From Prodigiosinella aquatilis (GTDB lineage: Bacteria > Pseudomonadota > Gammaproteobacteria > Enterobacterales > Enterobacteriaceae): DNA of 64,000 nucleotides. The DNA lies in NCBI GenBank assembly GCA_030388725.1, contig CP128857.1, forward strand, positions 4,092,001 through 4,156,000, in the 5' to 3' direction. Made by a program: the position numbers and the translations under genes. Under the pieces are notes generated by a model. That model did no database searches. It worked only from the letters and a program-made list of their open reading frames with translations, and was not told the origin of the DNA. How positions within the stretch are numbered: position 1 is the stretch's first letter; the number at the start of each line of letters is the position of its first letter. Positions 34,619-44,435 of this stretch are shown here, one piece after another.

Positions 34619-37282
34619 TTATGCCAGACGCGGGTTAACTTTTTCAGGATCAATGCTGAATTTCTTGATGGCTTCAGCCACTACAGAAGCGTCAACTTCA
34701 CCGCGTTTAGCCAGTTCACCCAATGCTGCAACTACCACGTAGGAAGCGTCCACTTCGAAGTGGTGGCGCAGGTTCTCACGGCTGTCGGAACGACCAAAAC
34801 CGTCAGTACCCAGTACGCGATAATCGCTGGCCGGGATGTAGGTACGTACCTGTTCTGCAAACAGTTTCATATAGTCGGTGGAAGCGACAGCGGGTGCATC
34901 ATTCATGACCTGGGCAATGAACGGTACGCGCGGGGTTTCCGTCGGATGCAACATGTTCCAGCGTTCACAATCTTGACCATCACGGGCCAGTTCAGTAAAG
35001 GATGTAACACTATAAACATCAGAGCCGATACCGAAGTCGCTCGCCAGAATCTGAGCGGCATCACGCACATGACGCAGAATAGAACCTGAACCCAGCAACT
35101 GAACTTTACCTTTGCCGCCTTCAACCGTTTCCAGTTTATAAATACCCTTGCGGATACCCTCTTCCACACCTTGCGGCATGGCTGGCATGTGGTAGTTTTC
35201 GTTCAGTGTGGTGATGTAGTAATAGATATTTTCCTGCGTTTCACCGTACATACGAACCAGACCATCATGCATGATCACCGCGACTTCATAGGCATAAGAC
35301 GGATCATAGGAGATACAGTTTGGAATGGTCAGCGCCTGAATGTGGCTGTGACCATCTTCATGCTGCAGACCTTCACCATTCAGCGTCGTACGGCCAGAAG
35401 TACCGCCGATCAGGAAGCCACGAGCCTGTTGGTCGCCGGCGGCCCAGCACAGATCCCCGATACGCTGGAATCCGAACATGGAATAGTAGATGTAGAACGG
35501 AATCATCGGCAGGTTGTTGGTGCTGTAAGACGTTGCCGCCGACAGCCAGGATGCGCCAGCACCCAGTTCATTGATGCCTTCCTGCAGAATCTGACCTTTC
35601 TGGTCTTCTTTGTAGTAAGCGACCTGCTCGCGGTCCTGCGGAGTATACTGCTGACCATTCGGGCTGTAGATACCGATTTGACGGAACAGACCTTCCATAC
35701 CGAAAGTACGGGCTTCATCAGCGATAATCGGAACCAGACGATCTTTGATCGATTTGTTCTTCAGCATCACGTTCAGAGCACGAACAAAAGCGATAGTGGT
35801 AGAGATTTCTTTGGTCTGCTCTTCCAGCAGAGAACTGAAATCTTCCATCGTCGGCAATTCCAGTTTTTCGGTAAACTTAGTGTGACGAGTCGGTAAATAA
35901 CCTTCTAGAGCCTGGCGACGTTCGTGCAGATAGTTGTACTCTGCGGAGTCTTTTTCAAATGTCAGGAACGGCAGCTTTTCGATGTTTTCATCACTGACCG
36001 GCACATTGAAGCGGTCACGGAAATAGCGCACGCCGTCCATGTTAATCTTTTTAACCTGGTGGGCAATATTCTTGCCTTCAGCCGCGTCACCCATACCGTA
36101 GCCTTTAATGGTATGTGCCAGAATAACGACCGGTTTATCTTTGGTTTCCTGCGCTTTCTTCAGAGCGGCATAGACTTTCTTCGGATCGTGACCACCACGG
36201 TTCAACGCCCAAATCTGATCATCAGTCCAGTCTTTCACCAGTTCGGCGGTTTCCGGATATTTACCGAAGAAGTGCTCCCGCACATAAGCGCCATTCTTGG
36301 ATTTAAAGGTCTGGTAATCACCATCAACGGTTTCATTCATCAGTTGGATCAGCTTACCGCTGGTATCTCTACGCAACAGTTCATCCCAACGGCCACCCCA
36401 GATAACCTTGATAACTTCCCAGCCGGCACCACCGAAGATACCTTCCAGTTCATTAATGATCTTGCCATTACCCGTAACCGGGCCATCCAGACGCTGCAAG
36501 TTACAGTTGATGAAGAACACCAAATTATCCAGTTTTTCACGGGTAGCGATGGTGATGGCGCCTTTGGATTCCGGCTCATCCATTTCACCATCGCCCAGAA
36601 ACGCATAGACGGTTTGTTTAGATGTATCTTTCAGGCCACGATGTTCCAGATATTTGAGGAACTTAGCCTGGTAAATAGCCGCGATAGGCCCCAACCCCAT
36701 GGATACGGTCGGGAACTGCCAGAAATTCGGCATCAATTTTGGATGTGGGTAAGAAGACAAGCCATTACCATGGACTTCCTGACGGAAGTTATTCATCTGA
36801 TCTTCTGTCAGACGGCCTTCCAGGAAGGCACGGGCATAGATGCCTGGAGAAATATGACCCTGGAAATACACCAAATCGCCACCGTCCTGCGCATTGTGGG
36901 CGCGGAAGAAGTGGTTAAAGCACACTTCGTAGAACGTGGCAGAAGACTGGAATGACGCCATGTGACCACCGAGCTCCAAATCTTTCTTCGAAGCATGTAG
37001 TACCGTCATGATCGCATTCCAGCGGATAGCAGAACGAATACGACGCTCCAGCTCAAGGTTGCCAGGATATTCCGGCTCATCGTCCACGCTGATGGTGTTC
37101 ACATATTGGCTTACTGCACTGCCGGCAGCCATTTTGACGCCACCTTTACGCGCTTCGGAAAGTACCTGATCAATCAGGAACTGAGCGCGTTCAACACCCT
37201 CTTCACGGATAACCGATTCGATCGCCTGTAGCCAGTCGCGTGTTTCGATCGGATCCACGTCATTATTCAAACGTTCTGACAT
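34619..37282 (-). CDS. aceE: Pyruvate dehydrogenase E1 component
   Basis: The 887-residue protein, the same length as in E. coli, is the thiamine diphosphate-dependent homodimeric E1 that decarboxylates pyruvate and acetylates the lipoyl groups of AceF. The ThDP/Mg motif GDGEMDEPES is clear, followed by NNL-type residues (INCNLQRLDGPV). AAGGAATAA precedes the ATG. It is the second gene of pdhR-aceE-aceF. Long open frames on its other strand are codon-bias shadows. Confidence 0.97.
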   Translation of the reverse strand: MSERLNNDVDPIETRDWLQAIESVIREEGVERAQFLIDQVLSEARKGGVKMAAGSAVSQYVNTISVDDEPEYPGNLELERRIRSAIRWNAIMTVLHASKKDLELGGHMASFQSSATFYEVCFNHFFRAHNAQDGGDLVYFQGHISPGIYARAFLEGRLTEDQMNNFRQEVHGNGLSSYPHPKLMPNFWQFPTVSMGLGPIAAIYQAKFLKYLEHRGLKDTSKQTVYAFLGDGEMDEPESKGAITIATREKLDNLVFFINCNLQRLDGPVTGNGKIINELEGIFGGAGWEVIKVIWGGRWDELLRRDTSGKLIQLMNETVDGDYQTFKSKNGAYVREHFFGKYPETAELVKDWTDDQIWALNRGGHDPKKVYAALKKAQETKDKPVVILAHTIKGYGMGDAAEGKNIAHQVKKINMDGVRYFRDRFNVPVSDENIEKLPFLTFEKDSAEYNYLHERRQALEGYLPTRHTKFTEKLELPTMEDFSSLLEEQTKEISTTIAFVRALNVMLKNKSIKDRLVPIIADEARTFGMEGLFRQIGIYSPNGQQYTPQDREQVAYYKEDQKGQILQEGINELGAGASWLSAATSYSTNNLPMIPFYIYYSMFGFQRIGDLCWAAGDQQARGFLIGGTSGRTTLNGEGLQHEDGHSHIQALTIPNCISYDPSYAYEVAVIMHDGLVRMYGETQENIYYYITTLNENYHMPAMPQGVEEGIRKGIYKLETVEGGKGKVQLLGSGSILRHVRDAAQILASDFGIGSDVYSVTSFTELARDGQDCERWNMLHPTETPRVPFIAQVMNDAPAVASTDYMKLFAEQVRTYIPASDYRVLGTDGFGRSDSRENLRHHFEVDASYVVVAALGELAKRGEVDASVVAEAIKKFSIDPEKVNPRLA

Positions 37283-37420
37283 GGTTTATTCCTTATCTGT
37301 TTCTAATCAGTTGAGTTATCTGGAGCCTGTCTTCTTACACTCTGAACCTGCGATGGAAAAAAGCGCAGGAAGACAGGCCCTTCGTCTTGGTTATCGCATA
37401 CAGAACCCCAAATAGGGCAC

Positions 37421-38185
37421 TTAATCCTTGCGTTGCTGGAGACGACGCAGTGATCGTTCGCGCCGACTATGTTCCCGGTTAAGATCCAGCAATATTTCCT
37501 CAATAAACGCCAGGTGACGGTGTGATGCTTCGCGCGCCTGTTCTGGCTCACGGGCAACAATCGCCTCATAAATTCTGGCGCGATGGCTGCTTACCTTCGC
37601 CAAAACTTCCCGGCTCAGATAAAGCAATTCAAAATTTTGCCGCACATTTTGTTCCAGCATCGGCCCCATACAGCGCAGCAGATGCAGCAGTACCACGTTG
37701 TGAGTGGCTTCGGTGACGGCGATCTGATAGTGCATAACGGCTTCTGACTCCGCCTCCAAATCACCCGCTTCCCGAGACTTTTCAATCAAGGCATGACAAT
37801 CTCGGATACGCTGTAAATCCGACTCTGTGCCGCGCAATGCAGCATAGTAAGCAGCAATGCCTTCAAGCGCATGACGAGTTTCGAGGAGATCGAATTGTGA
37901 TTCGGGGTGATTGCTCAGTAATTCTGCCAGCGGATCGCTAACACTCTGCCAGAGGTTGGTCTGCACGAAAGTACCACCGCCTTGACGGCGTAAAAGCAGT
38001 CCTTTGGCTTCCAGACGCTGTATAGCTTCTCTCAGAGAAGGACGGGAGACATCGAACTGCTTAGCCAGCTCACGCTCCGGGGGAAGTTTCTCGCCGGGAC
38101 GTAGGGTTCCTTCAAGGATCAGAAACTCCAGCTGTTGCTCAATCACATCTGACAATTTGGGTTGACGGATTTTGCTATATGCCAT
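37421..38185 (-). CDS. pdhR: Pyruvate-sensing GntR-family repressor PdhR
   Basis: The 254-residue regulator has an N-terminal GntR winged helix-turn-helix (PPERELAKQFDVSRPSLREA, about 36-55) and a C-terminal FadR-type (FCD) domain. It represses its own operon with aceEF and lpdA until pyruvate rises. An AATTGGTA-A-TACCAATT operator sits 33 bases ahead of its start, the known PdhR box form. The gene order with divergent aroP equals that of E. coli. The protein ends in an Arg-rich tail. Confidence 0.95.
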   Translation of the reverse strand: MAYSKIRQPKLSDVIEQQLEFLILEGTLRPGEKLPPERELAKQFDVSRPSLREAIQRLEAKGLLLRRQGGGTFVQTNLWQSVSDPLAELLSNHPESQFDLLETRHALEGIAAYYAALRGTESDLQRIRDCHALIEKSREAGDLEAESEAVMHYQIAVTEATHNVVLLHLLRCMGPMLEQNVRQNFELLYLSREVLAKVSSHRARIYEAIVAREPEQAREASHRHLAFIEEILLDLNREHSRRERSLRRLQQRKD

Positions 38186-38217
38186 GGTGAATTCTTCTCA
38201 GCGGAAAGCGCAGAGTA

Positions 38218-38234
38218 AATTGGTAATACCAATT
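38218..38234. promoter_or_regulatory. PdhR operator
   Basis: AATTGGTA-A-TACCAATT is a perfect inverted repeat containing the PdhR core ATTGGTNNNACCAAT. It lies at the pdhR promoter and would mediate autoregulation. Confidence 0.87.
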
Positions 38235-38362
38235 CCAAAAAACGTGACGCTAAAGTAACAAAGTATTCACCTTCTGTCCATACAGTCATTGCGCTAAATT
38301 ACCAATCCCCTTAAATTTTAACAAATGCCTGAAATATATGCTGCAAAGGCCTAAGAGGTCAG

Positions 38363-38373
38363 TGGTATTACCA
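38363..38373. promoter_or_regulatory. Second PdhR-like half-palindrome
   Basis: TGGTATTACCA is an 11-base palindrome sharing the TGGTA/TACCA arms of the PdhR box, about 130 bases further into the pdhR-aroP gap. The flanks do not extend the match. Confidence 0.4.
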
Positions 38374-38731
38374 TTGCTCCCATCCAATTATTTTAACTTT
38401 TTTGAAACCAATTTCAGGCAAAGCTGAACCGTTTAAATGACTAATTTATGAATATTAATTCACTAAAATAGAATTTAAATTCACATTTGCCATGAAAGGC
38501 TGTTCTGGCCTTGTGCAAGGCGCTTTAAATACATGTGCAATGTGTTCGGATCAACGTGAAATCGGGAATCTACTGGTAATGAGAAAGGATAAAAAACATC
38601 AAAGGGGTAACTTTGTATCATTGCACTGCATTTCCCTCTCAATATCAGCAAGAAATCAGTGCAATCTTAATTGCTTATCACTATTCTCTGACGAACGGTA
38701 GATAGCTCGGCATTTTCATCCGATAGGCTCC

Positions 38732-38749
38732 CGTAAACATAAAATTACA
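38732..38749. promoter_or_regulatory. TyrR-box-like site ahead of aroP
   Basis: CGTAAA-N6-ATTACA matches the TyrR box TGTAAA-N6-TTTACA at ten of twelve positions. It lies 85 bases before the aroP start. E. coli aroP is repressed by TyrR. The rest of the 648-base pdhR-aroP gap is AT-rich, and I see no gene in it. Confidence 0.6.
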
Positions 38750-38833
38750 TAAACGTAAAAAGGCAAAAAAAACCGCGCTATCATGCTGGCGGTATTTCCT
38801 TGCCTTGGCTTACATTGGCAGAGGGTTAAAACA

Positions 38834-40189
38834 ATGGAAGGTCAACAAGACGGAACGCTACAGCGTGGCTTAAAAAACCGTCATATACAGTTGATTGCCC
38901 TGGGTGGTGCAGTAGGTACGGGTCTGTTTCTCGGCATCGCACAGACAATAAAAATGGCGGGGCCGTCTGTCCTGCTGGGATATGCCATTGGCGGTATTAT
39001 CGCTTTTTTCATCATGCGCCAACTGGGAGAAATGGTAGTAGAGGAACCTGTAGCAGGATCTTTCAGCCATTTTGCCTATAAATACTGGGGTAATTTTGCC
39101 GGGTTTGCTTCTGGTTGGAATTATTGGGTGTTGTATGTACTGGTCGCCATGGCGGAACTGACCGCAGTTGGCATTTACGTACAATACTGGTGGCCAGATA
39201 TTCCGACCTGGGTTTCTGCCACCGTCTTCTTTTTGTTTATCAATGCCATCAACCTGGCCAATGTAAAAGTGTATGGCGAACTGGAATTCTGGTTTGCCAT
39301 CATCAAGGTTGCAGCCATTGTCGGGATGATTGCCTTTGGCAGTTGGTTATTGATAAGCGGCCATGGTGGACCTGAAGCGACTATTACCAATCTATGGGCT
39401 CAGGGAGGATTTTTCCCGAATGGTATTAACGGGTTGGTCATGGCGATGGCCGTCATCATGTTCTCTTTTGGTGGCCTGGAACTGGTCGGTATTACCGCTG
39501 CAGAAGCGGATGACCCGGAAAAAAGCATTCCGCGCGCCACCAACCAGGTTATCTACCGTATCCTGATTTTCTACATTGGCTCCCTGACGGTATTGTTATC
39601 ACTGTACCCTTGGGAAAAGGTGGTGGAAGGTGGTAGCCCTTTCGTTCTGATTTTCCATGCATTGAACAGTAATATAGTCGCAACGGTCTTAAACATTGTG
39701 GTATTAACCGCAGCGCTGTCGGTCTACAACAGCTGTGTATATTGTAATAGCCGTATGCTGTATGGCTTGGCGAAACAAGGTAACGGCCCACAAGTATTGC
39801 TGAAAATGGATAGCCGTGGTGTCCCCGTTGTCGCGATTGCTCTTTCAGCTCTGGCGACAGCAGCGTGTGTACTGATTAACTATCTGGTGCCCGGTAAAGC
39901 GTTTGAGCTGTTGATGGCGCTGGTGGTCTCCGCACTGGTGATCAACTGGGCGATGATCAGTCTGGCACATCTGAAATTCCGTGCGCAAAAAGAGCGCGAA
40001 GGAACAGAAACTAAATTCAAAGCGCTGTTATATCCATTTGGCAACTATCTGTGCCTGCTATTTCTGGCCGCCATTCTGGTGATTATGTACCTGACACCGG
40101 GTATTCGGATATCCGTACTACTGATTCCGGTCTGGATATTGATACTGGGCATTGGCTATTTTATTAAGGGCAAAGTGCAGAAAGCGTAA
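38834..40189 (+). CDS. aroP: Aromatic amino acid permease AroP
   Basis: The 451-residue permease of the amino acid-polyamine-organocation family has 12 membrane helices. From its start MEGQQDG onward it follows E. coli AroP closely, including IALGGAVGTGLFLG, EEPVAGSFSHFAYKYWG and SVYNSCVYCNSRML. It imports Phe, Tyr and Trp by proton symport at the inner membrane. I place the start at 38834 after GAGGG, not at the upstream ATG at 38783. It is divergent from pdhR as in E. coli and ends at a strong terminator hairpin. Confidence 0.94.
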   Translation: MEGQQDGTLQRGLKNRHIQLIALGGAVGTGLFLGIAQTIKMAGPSVLLGYAIGGIIAFFIMRQLGEMVVEEPVAGSFSHFAYKYWGNFAGFASGWNYWVLYVLVAMAELTAVGIYVQYWWPDIPTWVSATVFFLFINAINLANVKVYGELEFWFAIIKVAAIVGMIAFGSWLLISGHGGPEATITNLWAQGGFFPNGINGLVMAMAVIMFSFGGLELVGITAAEADDPEKSIPRATNQVIYRILIFYIGSLTVLLSLYPWEKVVEGGSPFVLIFHALNSNIVATVLNIVVLTAALSVYNSCVYCNSRMLYGLAKQGNGPQVLLKMDSRGVPVVAIALSALATAACVLINYLVPGKAFELLMALVVSALVINWAMISLAHLKFRAQKEREGTETKFKALLYPFGNYLCLLFLAAILVIMYLTPGIRISVLLIPVWILILGIGYFIKGKVQKA

Positions 40190-40194
40190 TGATA

Positions 40195-40219
40195 AGGGGG
40201 ACCATTAATGGCTCCCCCT
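40195..40219 (+). terminator. Terminator hairpin after aroP
   Basis: AGGGGGA-CCAT-TA-ATGG-C-TCCCCCT makes an 11-pair stem with one bulge, five bases past the aroP stop codon. The downstream T run is weak. Confidence 0.6.
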
Positions 40220-40403
40220 ACGATATTTCGAATACCCCCCGTATCGATGATTTTCAATGTACGTATTGTTAACTCCATCACACCTCCCCATCTTCAGCCA
40301 TTTTATCTATCTGTGTGGCGGTTTCCTGCTGCGCAGATGAAGACATAAGCATCAATAATGTTTTCCACTACACAGGATTATCATCCAGGGGTGGGAACAG
40401 ACG

Positions 40404-40957
40404 ATGAGCACTACAGCACTTTCAGTTAAAGAGAAGATTGGCTACGGCATGGGCGATGCGGGTTGCAATATGATCAACGGTGCCGTCATGTTATTCCTGA
40501 GTTACTTTTACACTGATATTTTCGGACTGGCGCCGGCAATGGTCGGCATCCTGCTACTGTCGGTACGGGTAGTAGATGCCATCACCGATCCGATTATGGG
40601 CGCGATTGCCGACCGTACGCGTAGCCGTTGGGGACGTTTTAGACCATGGTTATTATGGGTTTCAGTCCCTTACGTCATATTCAGCGTGCTGATGTTTACC
40701 ACGCCGGACTGGGAATATGAAAGTAAGGTGGTCTATGCCTTTGTCACCTACTTCCTGATGTCGCTTGCCTATACTGCGATTAATATTCCTTACTGTTCAC
40801 TGGGCGGCGTTATCACCAACGATCCCGGCGAGCGCGTTTCCTGCCAGTCTTATCGTTTTGTGATGGTCGGCATTGCCACACTGATTCTATCGCTATTGCT
40901 GTTGCCGCTGGCAGAATGGTTTGGCGGTGACAATAAAGCGCGCGGCTATCAGATGGC
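40404..40957 (+). pseudogene. Truncated GPH-family glycoside permease
   Basis: About 185 N-terminal residues of a glycoside-pentoside-hexuronide:cation symporter (MelB/XylP/YicJ type) are intact. They include GYGMGDAGCN, the DAITDPIMGAIADRTRSRWGRFRPW motif region and INIPYCSLGG. Similarity ends at GDNKARGYQM, where a normal protein would continue for about 270 more residues. The frame then runs out of phase into the tail of a glycosidase gene. GGGGTGGGAACAG precedes the ATG, so it may still be translated as a dead chimera of 239 residues. Confidence 0.78.
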
Positions 40958-41104
40958 GAGGACGTGCTGGTTTATCATGCACGTAACTATACGGAAATTG
41001 AGGGCGACCCCTTGTGGGATCCGAACCGACATACGCGTATCAAAACCTTCAACTGGAGTGCCGATGGTATGCCAGATTTCGGCATACCGCCGGCTGAACA
41101 ATGA
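40958..41104 (+). pseudogene. C-terminal remnant of a GH43 glycosidase
   Basis: In the frame two bases out of phase with the permease, 48 codons encode DVLVYHARNYTEIEG, DPLWDPNRHTRIKTFNW and DGMPDFGIP, a typical end of family 43 glycoside hydrolases (beta-xylosidases and arabinofuranosidases). It ends with TGA directly abutting the ampE stop codon. One deletion removed the rest of this gene and the end of the permease. Confidence 0.72.
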
Positions 41105-41959
41105 TTACACCAACGCACCGTAAATAGTCAGCAACGACACGACAACCACAATCGCCAGCGTCACTTTCTTCGCCAGAGTAACCGCCGCTTTTGGTGCTTC
41201 GACTTGATCAACATGAGGCTCTCGGGCCAGTGAGAACTGGGCCAACTGGGTTAATACCCAATATTGCGAGCTATGGAAATCCCCTAGCGCAGCAAACCAT
41301 GCGGGTAATGCTTTTTCACCATGTCCGAGCAATGCATAAGCCACGCCAGCCAATCGGACCGGGATCCAATCGAGCCAGTGAAGCAGCGAATCCACGCCTG
41401 AACGGGCACGGTCCAGTGGCGTATGGTGCCGGGCTAGGCAAGCTTGTCTGGCTCGCAAAAAAGAGTATCCCACCAGCGCTACCGGTCCATATGGGCCCGC
41501 CACGATAAACCAGAATATTGGTGCCAGATAAAAGCGAAAATTAATCCACAACAGCGCGTTTTGTAACTCCTTCAGCCGTTCATGCTCACCACTTTCCACT
41601 GGCAAGCCATGTATTAATGACAATTCCGCCTCCATCTCCCGGCAGGCATCGGCTTCACCGCGATCCGCGGCCTGCAGGTAACGATGATAATGCTGCCTTA
41701 CTTCACCGGCGCCAATGCAAAGCAGACAAATCGCAATCCATAACAGAAGCAAAATCACACCAAACAAGAGTCCGCTGAAAAACCACAATACCAACGCCAC
41801 TGCACCCATACTGAAACAGGTCAGCGTAATTGTCTGAAACAATGTGGGAGGTGAAAGGTGGCGGAACAACACTTCCAAATGATGATCCAACTGCCAGTGT
41901 TCACCTTGTTTAAACAAGCGCTCCCACCCTAACCCCAATAATAATGTAAACAGCGTCAT
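41105..41959 (-). CDS. ampE: AmpE, inner-membrane protein of the ampDE operon
   Basis: The 284-residue protein matches E. coli AmpE in length and start (MTLFTLLLGLGWERLFKQGEHW read in pieces). It has membrane segments near residues 45-85, 140-165 and at the C-terminus. It is 17 bases after ampD and co-transcribed with it. AmpE is described as a signalling-type membrane protein in the beta-lactamase regulation locus, with an undefined role. Confidence 0.92.
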   Translation of the reverse strand: MTLFTLLLGLGWERLFKQGEHWQLDHHLEVLFRHLSPPTLFQTITLTCFSMGAVALVLWFFSGLLFGVILLLLWIAICLLCIGAGEVRQHYHRYLQAADRGEADACREMEAELSLIHGLPVESGEHERLKELQNALLWINFRFYLAPIFWFIVAGPYGPVALVGYSFLRARQACLARHHTPLDRARSGVDSLLHWLDWIPVRLAGVAYALLGHGEKALPAWFAALGDFHSSQYWVLTQLAQFSLAREPHVDQVEAPKAAVTLAKKVTLAIVVVVSLLTIYGALV

Positions 41960-41976
41960 CTGTTGTTACTCCCTTC

Positions 41977-42528
41977 TTAATCCAGGTGAGCCTGCCACAA
42001 ATGCTGGAAAAAATCCCAGTCAAAGGCCGGGCCAGGATCGGTTTTGCGTCCGGGAGCAATATCACTGTGCCCGGTAATGCGTGATGGCGTAATCGGATAA
42101 GCACGGCACAACAGGCGAGTCATTGTCGCCAATTGAGAATACTGTTCGGTGGTAAAAGGTAGCGTATCGGTTCCTTCCAGCTCAATACCGATGGAAAAAT
42201 CATTACAACGCTCACGCCCTTCAAAGTGTGAAACACCCGCGTGCCAAGCCCGTTTATCAAACGACACATACTGAACAATGCTACCATCGCGGCGAATCAA
42301 ACAATGGGCAGAGACATGCAGATGACAAATATCCGCAAAATAGGGATGTGCAGCTGCATCCAACGTGCCGGTAAATAATTGATCAATATAAGGGCCGCCA
42401 AACTCACCAGGCGGAAGACTAATATTATGTACCACCAGCAAGGAAGGTAGTTCATTCTCCGGCCGATCATCATGATAGGGAGACGGAACACGCGTGACCC
42501 CTGATAACCAGCCATTCTCCAATCTCAT
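41977..42528 (-). CDS. ampD: 1,6-anhydro-N-acetylmuramyl-L-alanine amidase AmpD
   Basis: The 183-residue cytoplasmic amidase cleaves anhydroMurNAc-peptides during cell-wall recycling and so sets the AmpR inducer level. Zinc ligands are visible as the His in VVHNISLP, the His in GHSDIAPGRK and the Asp in KTDPGPAFDW. I start at 42528, 28 codons inside the longest frame, to match the family N-terminus MRLENGWL. It is the first gene of ampDE and divergent from nadC. Confidence 0.93.
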   Translation of the reverse strand: MRLENGWLSGVTRVPSPYHDDRPENELPSLLVVHNISLPPGEFGGPYIDQLFTGTLDAAAHPYFADICHLHVSAHCLIRRDGSIVQYVSFDKRAWHAGVSHFEGRERCNDFSIGIELEGTDTLPFTTEQYSQLATMTRLLCRAYPITPSRITGHSDIAPGRKTDPGPAFDWDFFQHLWQAHLD

Positions 42529-42894
42529 CAGCAGAACCCTTACATCAATGCACCATGAAGATCGATATCGGTCTATTACACTGCCGCACGATCTCGGCAA
42601 AAAGAGTAGCACGTTTCCAGAAACCAGACTAACCGGCTGGATATAAAGCTATTATTGATTATCCTATCATTAAATTCGATTGTGATGCCCTCTCCTTAAC
42701 GGCTCCAGCAAACGGATGAGGTCATGTTTGATGGCTGACAACCCGCGCTTCGCATTATCCTTCATACTGGCGATATCTGCGTGAACCGCCCAGAATAACA
42801 AGTAACATTTTGAATTATAAAAACATTCAAATTGGATGTCATTGCATAAACAAGGTAGCATAAGCCTCCGGATCCCTCTCGGAGTTTTTATACG

Positions 42895-43785
42895 ATGACT
42901 ACTCGTCGTTATAGTCAGGAACAACGCCAGGCAATGTTGTTAAAACGCATTGAGAATGATATTCCGGTCTGCGTTCGTCTGGCGTTATGCGAAGATTTGG
43001 GTGGTGAGGTTGATGTACAACAGGATATCACTGCCCTACTACTGCCAGATGACAAATCAGCAACCGCCGTCATTATCACTCGTGAAGCCGGTATCTTCTG
43101 CGGGCAACACTGGTTGGAAGAAGTCTTCCACCAGCTTGGCGATCAGGTCAGTGTGGAATGGTATGTGAAAGATGGCTCACTGCTGACGGAAAATCAGCCA
43201 CTGTGCCGCTTGCAAGGGCCGTCGCGTCAACTTTTAACTGGAGAACGTACCGCACTTAATTTTCTGCAGACACTGTCCGGCATCGCCACAGAAGTCAGCC
43301 GATATGTGAAGTTGCTGGCAGGAACTCACGCTCAGTTGCTGGATACCCGCAAAACGCTGCCCGGATTACGAACAGCATTGAAATATGCGGTTTTATGCGG
43401 CGGCGGCAGCAATCATCGCCTGGGATTATCTGATGCCTTCCTGATCAAGGAAAACCATATTATTGCCGCCGGATCTATCAGGCAGGCGGTAGAGCAGGCG
43501 TTTAAGCTACGCAGCGATGTTCCGGTTGAAGTGGAAGTGGAAACCCTCGATGAACTACAACAAGCACTGGATGCAGGTGCGGATATCGTGATGCTGGATA
43601 ACTTCAGCCTGGAAAAAATCCGTGAGGCAGTACAGCTTGCTCAAGGGCAGGTTCTGCTGGAAGTTTCCGGTAATGTCACCTTGAAAACGTTACGGGACTA
43701 CGCCGAAACCGGTGTCGATTACATCTCGGTTGGTGCGTTGACTAAACATGTCCATGCACTGGATCTCTCTATGCGTTTAAACTGA
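42895..43785 (+). CDS. nadC: Nicotinate-nucleotide pyrophosphorylase (carboxylating), QPRTase
   Basis: The 296-residue enzyme makes nicotinate mononucleotide from quinolinate and PRPP in de novo NAD synthesis. Family blocks are TGERTALNFLQTLSGIAT, LDTRKTLPGLR and KENHI, followed by MLDNFS with the phosphate-site residues. CGGAG precedes the ATG. It is divergent from ampDE and followed by a terminator, as in E. coli. Confidence 0.95.
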   Translation: MTTRRYSQEQRQAMLLKRIENDIPVCVRLALCEDLGGEVDVQQDITALLLPDDKSATAVIITREAGIFCGQHWLEEVFHQLGDQVSVEWYVKDGSLLTENQPLCRLQGPSRQLLTGERTALNFLQTLSGIATEVSRYVKLLAGTHAQLLDTRKTLPGLRTALKYAVLCGGGSNHRLGLSDAFLIKENHIIAAGSIRQAVEQAFKLRSDVPVEVEVETLDELQQALDAGADIVMLDNFSLEKIREAVQLAQGQVLLEVSGNVTLKTLRDYAETGVDYISVGALTKHVHALDLSMRLN

Positions 43786-43791
43786 ATCGAG

Positions 43792-43811
43792 CCCGGCAAT
43801 GCCGGGTTTTT
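43792..43811 (+). terminator. Rho-independent terminator after nadC
   Basis: CCCGGC-AAT-GCCGGG followed by TTTTT, seven bases past the nadC stop. Confidence 0.88.
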
Positions 43812-43989
43812 CCTACTGCCACACCTGGAACACCAAATAAAACTGTAACCGACTACGCAAAAAAATCGTTATTCAATGTAATCCTCAAAAATTTCCCCGA
43901 GCACAGTTCCTGATCTGATTTCACCACATCGACGAAGTTACACCAGCAACGCTATCCTGCCGCCACCCGTCACAGCAAGGATTGATATC

Positions 43990-44433
43990 GTGAAACAGCA
44001 TGGATTTACGCTAATCGAGCTGATGGTGGTCATTGTGATCATCGCCATACTCAGTTCCCTGGGCATTCCCGCTTATCAGGGCTATCTGCAAAAAGCCGCC
44101 ATGACAGACATGCTCCAGACCATGGTTTCCTACAAAACCACCATCGATCTCTGTGGTCTGAGCAACGCTAGCTTTGCTACTTGTAACGCTGGCAGTCAGG
44201 GGATACCGACAGCGACAACCTCCCGCTATGTCAGCGCATCTACCGTCAGTCAAGGGTCGATTTCCCTGACGGGACAGTCAACACTGCAAGGATTACGCGT
44301 TGTGATGACGCCCAGTCTGGATGTGCAAACCGGTGCATCACATTGGACAAGGGACTGCCAGACTGATGCCGACGCGGAGAGCTTGCGCCAAGCCTGTCAG
44401 GATGTGTTCCGCTTTGATAATACGGCAGGCTGA
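43990..44433 (+). CDS. ppdD: Type IV prepilin PpdD-like major pilin
   Basis: The 147-residue protein has a short basic leader (MKQHG) followed by FTLIELMVVIVIIAIL, the prepilin peptidase site and N-terminal helix. A Cys pair near the C-terminus can form the D-loop. It is the pilin of the chromosomal hof locus, cleaved and methylated by a prepilin peptidase encoded elsewhere. It starts a run with hofB and hofC, two bases apart from hofB. Confidence 0.88.
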   Translation: MKQHGFTLIELMVVIVIIAILSSLGIPAYQGYLQKAAMTDMLQTMVSYKTTIDLCGLSNASFATCNAGSQGIPTATTSRYVSASTVSQGSISLTGQSTLQGLRVVMTPSLDVQTGASHWTRDCQTDADAESLRQACQDVFRFDNTAG

Positions 44434-44435
44434 CC

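Noticed and set aside
35171..36955. Two long plus-strand open frames of 241 and 343 codons
   Set aside because: They lie wholly opposite aceE, whose protein is unmistakable; they are low-stop shadows of its codon bias with no recognisable domain.
42670..42924. Minus-strand frame of 84 codons between ampD and nadC
   Set aside because: It overlaps the nadC start and shows no recognisable protein; the region is the ampD/nadC divergent promoter.
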